From the NCBI GenBank assembly GCA_002452515.1, contig DKEN01000081.1, forward strand, positions 22,944-28,808: a stretch of DNA of 5,865 nucleotides, given 5' to 3'. Below, one piece after another: positions 1-5,865 of the stretch. A program made the position numbers and the translations under genes. Every line of letters starts with the position of its first letter. Position 1 is the first letter of the stretch. Origin of the DNA: Spartobacteria bacterium UBA6821. Lineage in GTDB: Bacteria; Verrucomicrobiota; Verrucomicrobiia; Chthoniobacterales; UBA6821. The notes beneath the pieces were generated by a model. The model was not told the origin of the DNA, made no database searches, and saw nothing but the letters and a program-made list of their open reading frames with translations.

Positions 1-837
<837 letters not shown>

Positions 838-845
838 TTCACGGT

Positions 846-1532
846 ATGCAAATCGAAATTTTGGATGATGCCGACGCGGTCGCCAAAGCCGCAGCGCAAC
901 TTATCGCCTCCGATGCCCGAGCAGCCATCGCGGCGCGGGGTGTGTTCACCTTTGCCGTTAGCGGCGGTAAGACCCCCTGGGTCATGCTTCAGGAACTGGC
1001 TGCGGAGGAACTTCCTTGGACTCAGATTCATTTCTTCCAAATCGACGAACGCATCGCCCCTGAAGGCGACAAGGATCGCAATCTCACCCATCTCTTGGAG
1101 AGCTTTTCCGGAGCGCCGATTCCACCGGAAAACATTCATCCCATGCCGGTGAATGCCGTTGATCCTGCTGTGGGGGCAAAAGAATATGAACAGACCTTGG
1201 AACAATTCTGCGGAATCCCCCCGGTGCTTGATCTGGCTCACCTTGGCCTCGGACCTGACGGTCACACGGCCTCGCTGATTCCCGGCGACCCGGTGCTGAG
1301 TGTTCGCGATCGCGATGTCGCCCTGACCGGACTTTATCAGGGAAGGAACCGAATGACGCTGACCTATCCGATGCTCAACCGTTCCCGGAAGATACTCTGG
1401 CTGGCCACGGGTGCTGAAAAAGCCCCAATGATTGAGCGTCTCACCCATGGAGATCCGACGATTCCCGGAGGATTGGTCAAACAGGAGAACGCCGTTTTGC
1501 TGGCTGATGCTCCTGCAGTGGCAGACCTCTGA
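846..1532 (+). CDS. pgl: 6-phosphogluconolactonase (DevB/Pgl family)
   Basis: Hydrolyses 6-phosphoglucono-delta-lactone to 6-phosphogluconate, the second step of the oxidative pentose phosphate pathway, in the cytoplasm. The 228-residue product has the usual length and the glucosamine-6-phosphate isomerase/6PGL fold motifs in order: the phosphate-binding loop SGGKTP (39-44), IDER (66-69), and GLGPDGHTASLIPGD (134-148), which holds the Asp-Gly-His characteristic of lactonases. The NRMTLTYPMLNRS segment (168-180) follows. The DGHTASL form and the pgi neighbour favour lactonase over NagB deaminase. ATG 846 is the first in-frame start after the pgi stop and leaves an 8-base gap. No Shine-Dalgarno motif precedes it; translation may be coupled to pgi termination. 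No zwf or gnd is visible in the window. Confidence 0.94.
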   Translation: MQIEILDDADAVAKAAAQLIASDARAAIAARGVFTFAVSGGKTPWVMLQELAAEELPWTQIHFFQIDERIAPEGDKDRNLTHLLESFSGAPIPPENIHPMPVNAVDPAVGAKEYEQTLEQFCGIPPVLDLAHLGLGPDGHTASLIPGDPVLSVRDRDVALTGLYQGRNRMTLTYPMLNRSRKILWLATGAEKAPMIERLTHGDPTIPGGLVKQENAVLLADAPAVADL

Positions 1533-1584
1533 GTGGAAAAATGGGGCCTGTGTTGTAAATTTTTTCATCCGAAGATTCCCTTCC

Positions 1585-1610
1585 GTCGGACAATACTCTA
1601 GTAATCCGAC
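1585..1610. repeat. Inverted repeat immediately upstream of the gltA start
   Basis: GTCGGA (1585-1590) and TCCGAC (1605-1610) form a perfect 6-bp inverted repeat around a 14-base loop, ending two bases before the ATG at 1613. The left arm also sits in a nested short palindrome, TCCG-T-CGGA (1582-1590). It lies where a ribosome-binding site would be, and none is visible. It could be an operator or an mRNA hairpin occluding the start. A 6-bp repeat can also arise by chance, so no function is assigned. Confidence 0.35.
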
Positions 1611-1612
1611 TT

Positions 1613-2902
1613 ATGAGTGATGTTGCTGAAGTCCAACTGGGTGACAAAAGCGTCTCCCTTCCCATCGTGGTTGGTTCCGAAGGGGAACATGCCATCGACA
1701 TCTCGAAACTCCGTAGCCAGACCGGCTACATCACCTTGGACGACGGGTATGGGAACACGGGCTCCTGCGAAAGTGCCATCACCTTCATTGATGGAGAAAA
1801 AGGAATCCTGCGCTATCGAGGCATTCCGATCGAGGAGCTTGCGCTAAAGTCGACATTCATCGAAACGGCCTACCTGATCATCTACGGCAACCTGCCGACG
1901 CATCAGCAGTTGCGCCGTTTCTCCGATCTCCTCACGCGGCATGAACTGCTGCATGAGGATATGAAATTCCATTTTCAGGGATTTCCGGCCAAAGCCCATC
2001 CGATGGCGATCCTCTCCTCGATGATCAATGCCTGCGGCTGTTATTCCCCAACATTGCTTGAGACGGAGTCGATTCCCGACTTCGACCTGCAGGCAGCCCG
2101 ACTAATCTCGCAGGTCCGCACCATCGCCGCCTTCTCCTATCGCAAGTCTCGCGGGTTGCCGATGAACTACCCGAAGCCGACCTACAAATACACGGCCAAT
2201 TTCCTCCACATGATGTTCTCGTCACCCTATGACGATGTGGAATTGAATCCCGAGGTAGTCAAGGCACTCGATCTTATCTTCCTGCTCCATGCCGATCATG
2301 AGCAGAACTGCTCGACTTCCACCGTCCGCATGGTTGCCTCCAGTCGGGCCAATCTCTTCGCCTCCTGTTCAGCAGGAGTCTGCGCTCTCTGGGGGCCTCT
2401 TCATGGTGGGGCCAACCAGGCAGTTCTGGAAATGCTCGGGGAAATTCATCGCAGTGGTGATGACGGCACACGCTTCATCGCCGCCGCCAAGGATAAGGAG
2501 AGCGGCAAACGCCTCATGGGATTTGGCCACCGTGTCTATAAGAACCATGATCCCCGTGCCAAGATCATCAAAGAGCAGTGCGACCGTCTTCTGGCAGTGC
2601 TCCACATCAATGATCCGCTGCTGGACATTGCCAAAAAACTCGAGGAAGAGACCCTGAGAGACAGCTATTTTGTCGAGCGGAAGCTCTATCCCAATGTCGA
2701 TTTCTACAGCGGCATTATCATGCGCGCCCTCGGTATTCCTCTGGAGATGTTCACCGTCATGTTCGCCATCGGTCGCATGCCGGGCTGGATCGCCAACTAC
2801 AAGGAGATCATGGAGGAAAAACAGACCCGCATTTATCGCCCGAGACAGATTTACACCGGCGAGACACAGCGTTCCTATACCCCCATCGAACAACGAAAAT
2901 AG
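1613..2902 (+). CDS. gltA: Citrate synthase, hexameric Gram-negative type
   Basis: Condenses acetyl-CoA and oxaloacetate to citrate, the entry step of the TCA cycle. The 429 residues match the roughly 427-residue hexameric bacterial form, including the N-terminal beta-rich domain with [20 protein letters not shown] (51-70). Active-site elements are all present: LHADHEQN (His226, His229), GPLHGGAN with the catalytic His264, [14 protein letters not shown] (His306, Arg315), NVDFYSGI with catalytic Asp363, Arg388 before PGW and Arg409 in YRPRQ. ATG 1613 gives an N-terminus of normal family length. An 80-base gap separates it from pgl, so it may have its own promoter, but I could not identify one. 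Compared with the E. coli protein from memory, Arg109, His110 and Arg163 of the allosteric NADH pocket are kept, while Lys167 is Gln and Cys206 is Tyr. It converges on a second citrate synthase gene. Confidence 0.97.
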   Translation: MSDVAEVQLGDKSVSLPIVVGSEGEHAIDISKLRSQTGYITLDDGYGNTGSCESAITFIDGEKGILRYRGIPIEELALKSTFIETAYLIIYGNLPTHQQLRRFSDLLTRHELLHEDMKFHFQGFPAKAHPMAILSSMINACGCYSPTLLETESIPDFDLQAARLISQVRTIAAFSYRKSRGLPMNYPKPTYKYTANFLHMMFSSPYDDVELNPEVVKALDLIFLLHADHEQNCSTSTVRMVASSRANLFASCSAGVCALWGPLHGGANQAVLEMLGEIHRSGDDGTRFIAAAKDKESGKRLMGFGHRVYKNHDPRAKIIKEQCDRLLAVLHINDPLLDIAKKLEEETLRDSYFVERKLYPNVDFYSGIIMRALGIPLEMFTVMFAIGRMPGWIANYKEIMEEKQTRIYRPRQIYTGETQRSYTPIEQRK

Positions 2903-2945
2903 GGGACTTGGGGTTTTTGCGCCGCGTGGCGTTGCTTCTCATTCG

Positions 2946-2986
2946 GCGGCGTATTGAGCCCTATGGCAAGCGGAGTTCAACGCCGC
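2946..2986. repeat. Inverted repeat in the convergent spacer, possible terminator without a T-tract
   Basis: GCGGCGT (2946-2952) and ACGCCGC (2980-2986) form a 7-bp perfect inverted repeat with a 27-base loop, which holds a small nested GCC-CTAT-GGC hairpin (2958-2967). A separate short hairpin, CGCC-GCGT-GGCG, lies at 2920-2931. All are in the 117-base spacer between the two convergent citrate synthase genes, where both transcripts must end. Neither structure is followed by a clear run of T on either strand, so a canonical intrinsic terminator is not shown. The rest of the spacer has no convincing gene. Confidence 0.35.
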
Positions 2987-3019
2987 TCTCTGCCAAAAGC
3001 ACAATCCGCCTACCAGCAC

Positions 3020-4147
3020 TTAGGAACGTTCGTCGATTTGCGTCAGCGTCCGTCCAATCGGTCCTACGTATTCGCTGAGTGGGCGATAGAGTCGGTTGTT
3101 GGCGAGCTGTTCCAGAATGTGTGCCGTCCATCCTGATGTGCGGGCGATGGCAAAGACAGGGGTGAACATATCGGTTGGCAATCCGAGCGAGTAGTAGACG
3201 GTGGCCGAGTAGAAATCGACATTGGCATGGAGCCCCTTCTTCTCGCGCATGAGGGCTGCAATGCGCTCGGACATCCGGATCCATTTTCCTTCGCCGAGCT
3301 GCTCGCAAAGCTGAATCGCCATGCTGCGGAGATGGGGGGCGCGGGGATCAAGGGTCTTATAGACACGATGCCCGATGCCCATGATCTTTTTCTTGTTGGC
3401 GAGCGCATCCTCAACCCAGGCATCGACTTTTGATTCGTCGCCGATTTCCTGGAGCATGTGGATGACTCCCTCGTTGGCACCGCCGTGAAGCGGGCCTTTG
3501 AGTGTTCCGATGGCCGAAGTGATAGCTGAATAGATGTCGCTCAGGGTAGCAATCGTGACTCGTGCAGAGAAGGTGGAGGCATTCATGCCATGATCGGCAT
3601 GGAGGACATAACCGACATCAAGGGTTTTGGCGGCTTCAGGTGTCGGCACTTCGCCATTGAGGAGGTAGAGGAAGTGGGCTGCCTCGCCGAGATCCGTGCG
3701 GACTGGAGGAAGATCTTTTCCCAGACGGGCGCGATGGAAGTAGGCGGCGATGACACTGATCTTTGCAGTGATGGAAGCGGCGCGATGGCGGTTTTTTTCA
3801 CCATCGATGTCACCGGTCGGCACCTTGTCGTAGAGTCCCAACATGGAGACACCGGTGCGGATGACATCCATCGGGTTGGCATCCTTCGGAGCACCCAGGA
3901 TGAAGTCGATGACACCCTTCGGAAGCTCGCGCTGGGAGCGGAGTTGATGCTGAAGTCCTTCCAGCTGTTTCCTGTTCGGCAGTCCGCCGTGCCAGAGGAG
4001 ATAGACAACTTCCTCGTAGCTGACCTTTCCGGCCAGTTCGTTGATGTTGTAACCGGCGTAGATCAACGTTCCTTCCTCCCCGAGCACATCACTGAGTGCG
4101 GTGGAGTTGGCGATGATACCTTCGAGTCCTTTAGCGACGATGGACAT
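3020..4147 (-). CDS. Second citrate synthase, short CitZ/PrpC type (citrate or 2-methylcitrate synthase)
   Basis: A complete 375-residue member of the dimeric-type citrate synthase family, lacking the N-terminal beta domain of the hexameric enzymes. It opens with KGLEGIIANSTALSDVLGEEG, broken here as KGLEGIIANS and TALSDV, typical of this subfamily. The active site is intact: LHADHGMNAS (His183, His186), GPLHGGAN with His221, GIGHRVYKTLDPRA (His260, Arg269), NVDFYSAT with Asp311, Arg336 in ARTSGW and Arg355 in LYRP. It should make citrate from acetyl-CoA and oxaloacetate, or 2-methylcitrate if it prefers propionyl-CoA; sequence inspection cannot separate these. It is the last visible gene of the - strand run, 46 bases after sucD, which favours a TCA role. 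No prpB, prpD or acnB is visible. The start is chosen because it gives the standard N-terminus; no Shine-Dalgarno precedes it and the leader is C-rich. Confidence 0.93.
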   Translation of the reverse strand: MSIVAKGLEGIIANSTALSDVLGEEGTLIYAGYNINELAGKVSYEEVVYLLWHGGLPNRKQLEGLQHQLRSQRELPKGVIDFILGAPKDANPMDVIRTGVSMLGLYDKVPTGDIDGEKNRHRAASITAKISVIAAYFHRARLGKDLPPVRTDLGEAAHFLYLLNGEVPTPEAAKTLDVGYVLHADHGMNASTFSARVTIATLSDIYSAITSAIGTLKGPLHGGANEGVIHMLQEIGDESKVDAWVEDALANKKKIMGIGHRVYKTLDPRAPHLRSMAIQLCEQLGEGKWIRMSERIAALMREKKGLHANVDFYSATVYYSLGLPTDMFTPVFAIARTSGWTAHILEQLANNRLYRPLSEYVGPIGRTLTQIDERS

Positions 4148-4177
4148 GGGATTGGGAGTGGTGGGGTTTTTGGTGGG
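4148..4177 (+). other. G-quadruplex-like G-rich tract at the sucD / citrate synthase junction
   Basis: Four G-runs, GGG (4148-4150), GGG (4154-4156), GGGG (4163-4166) and GGG (4175-4177), are separated by 3, 6 and 8 bases on the + strand. That strand is the template for the leftward citrate synthase gene, and the tract ends directly against its start codon. The mRNA leader is correspondingly C-rich. The last loop is slightly longer than strict G4 definitions allow, and function is unknown. Confidence 0.35.
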
Positions 4178-4193
4178 AAAATTCTAAAAGGGA

Positions 4194-5093
4194 TCAGCGG
4201 TTCTTGATGTGCGCGATTAGCGTGTCGGCCATGTCGGAAGGGGTCTCGGCAATGGCGATTCCCGCTGCACGAAGGGCCGTGATTTTGCCCGCGGCCGTTC
4301 CCTGGCCGCCGCTGACGATGGCTCCGGCATGACCCATGCGTCGGCCCTCAGGTGCCGTGGCTCCTGCGATAAAGGCAGCGATCGGCTTTTTGCAATGCTC
4401 GGCTGCCCATGCCGCTGCCTCTTCCTCACCCGTTCCGCCGATTTCACCAATCATGATGATGGCCTCGGTTTCGGGATCTTCGTTGAACATCTTGAGGATA
4501 TCAGTGTGGGAGGTTCCGTTGATCGGATCGCCTCCGATACCGACACAAGTGCTCTGGCCGTAACCGCGCGTCGTGAGCTGCCAGACTGCCTCATAGGTGA
4601 GGGTGCCGGAGCGGGAGACAACACCGATCGAACCTTTTTTGTGAATGTAGCCTGGGGCAATGCCGATGCGGCAGCCACTATGAGAGTTCTTGCCAGTGCC
4701 AGGTGTCACGAGTCCGGGACAGTTGGGGCCGATGAGACGGGTTTTGGAGCCTTTCATGGCATGCTTCACCTTCATCATGTCGATGACGGGAATTCCTTCA
4801 GTAATCGCAACGACAAGATCGAGCCCTGCATCAACACCTTCAACAATGGCATCGGCTGCGAATGGGGGGGGGACGAAGATGGCCGAGACAGTGGCTCCTG
4901 TTTCACGGACCGCCTGTTCTACGGTATCAAAAATGGGAACCTGTCCTTCAAAAAGTTGTCCACCCTTGCCCGGAGTGACTCCGGCTACAACCTTGGTGCC
5001 GTATTCGAGACTGAGTTTGGCGTGGCGCGCACCGAAGCTGCCGGTGATGCCCTGAATGAGGATTTTGGTGTCGGGAGTGACGAGAATCGACAT
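4194..5093 (-). CDS. sucD: Succinyl-CoA synthetase, alpha subunit
   Basis: With SucC, interconverts succinyl-CoA and succinate with substrate-level phosphorylation of ADP or GDP; cytoplasmic TCA-cycle enzyme. The 299-residue protein starts with the CoA-binding Rossmann domain (glycine loop GITGSFG, 15-21; [12 protein letters not shown], 121-132). The ligase domain follows, with [13 protein letters not shown] (160-172), [13 protein letters not shown] (179-191), MIGEIGG (214-220) and [10 protein letters not shown], whose His255 corresponds to the phosphohistidine of E. coli (H246). Relative to E. coli from memory, about seven extra residues lie between Gly132 and Cys141, which largely explains the length. 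Pro75-Pro77 are written as a run of nine C. ATG 5093 matches the family N-terminus (MSIL). It follows the VOC gene by 36 bases and precedes the citrate synthase by 46, consistent with one operon. No Shine-Dalgarno is visible. Confidence 0.97.
   Translation of the reverse strand: MSILVTPDTKILIQGITGSFGARHAKLSLEYGTKVVAGVTPGKGGQLFEGQVPIFDTVEQAVRETGATVSAIFVPPPFAADAIVEGVDAGLDLVVAITEGIPVIDMMKVKHAMKGSKTRLIGPNCPGLVTPGTGKNSHSGCRIGIAPGYIHKKGSIGVVSRSGTLTYEAVWQLTTRGYGQSTCVGIGGDPINGTSHTDILKMFNEDPETEAIIMIGEIGGTGEEEAAAWAAEHCKKPIAAFIAGATAPEGRRMGHAGAIVSGGQGTAAGKITALRAAGIAIAETPSDMADTLIAHIKNR
4864..4872 (-). repeat. Nine-base homopolymer (C9 in coding sense) inside sucD
   Basis: The + strand carries nine consecutive G, read as C9 in sucD and encoding the end of Val74 plus Pro75-Pro77. 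The frame is intact as given. Tracts of this length are prone to replication slippage and to sequencing error. No role is claimed. Confidence 0.8.
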
Positions 5094-5129
5094 GGTGATG
5101 AGAATTAAAGGGGTTGAGACTGAAGGCTG

Positions 5130-5522
5130 TTAGACTGTTAAATTCTGAGAAAAAGATGAGGAAGTAGTGGTGCGCTGATGGAGCATGATCTTGTTGTCAT
5201 CCGGATCACAGATGATCGCAAATCGGCATATCGGGGAATCCATGATCTCCCTGTCAAAGGGGATATTTTTTGATTTCAACTGGGAAACCTCTCCGTCGAG
5301 ATCATCAACTTCAAATGCGATGCAGGTGCCCTGGGGTGAAGGGAGCCAAGCATCTCCGTAGCATCCGATTCCGAAAGTGCCGTTGCCAATCTCGTATTCC
5401 ACCCAAAGTCCCCCGGCGGACTCCAAGGAGGGACTGAGTCCAAGGACACCTTCGTAGAATGCGCGCGCACGGCTGATGTCTGTCACAGGCGTCCCGGTAA
5501 AGGCAATTTCTGTAATGTTCAT
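5130..5522 (-). CDS. VOC (glyoxalase/bleomycin-resistance fold) family protein of unknown substrate
   Basis: A 130-residue single-unit member of the vicinal oxygen chelate superfamily with two beta-alpha-beta-beta-beta modules. The first is about residues 1-55 (TPVTDISRARAFYEGVLGL, 11-29, then WVEYEIGNGTF, 40-50). The second is about 65-117 (CIAFEVDDLDGEVSQLKSKN, 67-86, then CDPDDNKIMLHQR, 105-117). The ATG at 5522 is chosen because the family N-terminus (MNITEIAF) begins there; longer in-frame extension would run back over sucC and has no similarity to the family. Metal ligands are not canonical: no His near the first strand, and Met113 replaces the Glu usually seen in DPDGN-x-x-E-L. The tail (TTTSSSFSQNLTV) is Ser/Thr-rich. 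It sits 22 bases after sucC and 36 before sucD, splitting the usual pair. It does not look like a clear methylmalonyl-CoA epimerase or glyoxalase I. Fold is secure; function is not. Confidence 0.85.
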   Translation of the reverse strand: MNITEIAFTGTPVTDISRARAFYEGVLGLSPSLESAGGLWVEYEIGNGTFGIGCYGDAWLPSPQGTCIAFEVDDLDGEVSQLKSKNIPFDREIMDSPICRFAIICDPDDNKIMLHQRTTTSSSFSQNLTV

Positions 5523-5544
5523 TGGGCGTGCGGGAAGAGGCTTC

Positions 5545-5865
5545 TCAGGCGGCTGCTTTGACGGCGGCGACGATTTTGTGGGCCGCATCCAGGATATTGT
5601 CTCCGCTTTCCAACTTGATACCACTCTCGGCAAGGGTCTTCTTTCCTGCTTCGACATTGTTTCCTTCAAGTCGCACGACAAGCGGAATGGAGAGGCCTGT
5701 TTCCTTGGCCGCCTCGACGATGCCCGTGGCGATGATGTTGCAGTCCATGATGCCGCCGAAGATATTCACGAAGATCCCCTTCACGCTCTTGTCGGCAAGA
5801 ATGATGCGGAAAGCCGCCGTGACCTGTTCCTTGGTGGCACCACCTCCGACATCGAGGAAGTTGGC
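5545..5865 (-). CDS. sucC: Succinyl-CoA synthetase, beta subunit, C-terminal part (5' end outside window)
   Basis: The frame is open to the right edge, giving the last 106 residues of a protein normally about 390 long. The N-terminal ATP-grasp domain lies outside. The visible part is the C-terminal flavodoxin-like ligase domain: [15 protein letters not shown] (1-15), [18 protein letters not shown] (32-49) with the GGI loop that contacts nucleotide-phosphate and the phosphohistidine helix, then VVRLEGNN (63-70), ending in AAVKAAA. The GTG at 5784 is an internal valine. The residues closely follow E. coli SucC as remembered ([24 protein letters not shown]). It is the first visible gene of the leftward operon. 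Its partner sucD is not adjacent: a VOC gene intervenes. The stop is 22 bases before the VOC start. Confidence 0.97.
   Translation of the reverse strand, partial: ANFLDVGGGATKEQVTAAFRIILADKSVKGIFVNIFGGIMDCNIIATGIVEAAKETGLSIPLVVRLEGNNVEAGKKTLAESGIKLESGDNILDAAHKIVAAVKAAA

Noticed and set aside
1537..1565. Terminator after pgl from AAAAAT (1537-1542) pairing with ATTTTT (1559-1564)
   Set aside because: The stem would be all A-T with a 16-base loop and no GC core, too weak to call despite the six-T run.
1553..1604. Promoter for gltA built from TTGTAA (1553-1558) and AT-rich hexamers downstream
   Set aside because: No -10-like hexamer falls at 16-18 bases spacing; the better AT-rich matches are too far away or too close to the ATG.
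2954..3136. Possible 60-codon gene on the + strand starting in the convergent spacer
   Set aside because: No motif; most of it lies antisense to the end of the citrate synthase gene.
3590..4207. Open frame of 205 codons on the + strand opposite the second citrate synthase
   Set aside because: Antisense to an intact, motif-complete gene; no family resemblance seen.
4329..5108. Long open frame (259 codons) on the + strand opposite sucD
   Set aside because: It lies entirely antisense to a well-supported sucD, has no recognisable motif, and its composition is what the complement of a biased coding frame gives.
5101..5146. AGAATT / AATTCT inverted repeat around the sucD leader
   Set aside because: Six A-T-rich base pairs over a 34-base loop, part of it inside the VOC coding end; expected by chance.
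5523..5681. Upstream extension of the VOC gene by 53 codons to an ATG at 5681
   Set aside because: The added residues overlap the 3' end of sucC out of frame and do not resemble a VOC N-terminus; the family start is MNITEIAF at 5522.

Overview
The window looks like a stretch of bacterial chromosome devoted to central carbon metabolism. It is moderately GC-rich and densely coded, with no mobile element, CRISPR array, tRNA or rRNA visible. Protein flavour (the SucD with its extra loop, the VOC protein, and a hexameric-type citrate synthase beside a dimeric-type one) suggests a Verrucomicrobiota-like Gram-negative organism. That is recognition from memory, not a search, and is held only moderately.

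Layout. On the + strand, the C-terminal half of glucose-6-phosphate isomerase (pgi, 1-837, cut by the left edge) is followed after 8 bases by 6-phosphogluconolactonase (pgl, 846-1532). After an 80-base gap comes a full-length hexameric-type citrate synthase (gltA, 1613-2902). On the - strand, read from the right edge leftwards, are the C-terminal end of succinyl-CoA synthetase beta (sucC, 5545-5865, cut by the edge), a small VOC/glyoxalase-fold protein (5130-5522), succinyl-CoA synthetase alpha (sucD, 4194-5093), and a second, distantly related citrate synthase of the shorter CitZ/PrpC type (3020-4147). The two citrate synthase genes converge tail to tail across a 117-base spacer (2903-3019) that contains an inverted repeat.

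How the genes fit together. pgi and pgl act on either side of glucose-6-phosphate: one enters glycolysis, the other is the second step of the oxidative pentose phosphate branch. The two citrate synthases and succinyl-CoA synthetase are TCA-cycle steps, or, if the second synthase prefers propionyl-CoA, methylcitrate-cycle steps. The four - strand genes are spaced 22, 36 and 46 bases apart and are probably one transcript.

I do not see a clearly undescribed system. The points most worth a second look are the convergent pair of non-identical citrate synthases, the VOC gene splitting sucC from sucD, the lack of Shine-Dalgarno motifs before all five visible starts (with pyrimidine-rich leaders in the - strand operon), a loop insertion in SucD, a C9 homopolymer inside sucD, and a G-quadruplex-like tract directly upstream of the second citrate synthase.
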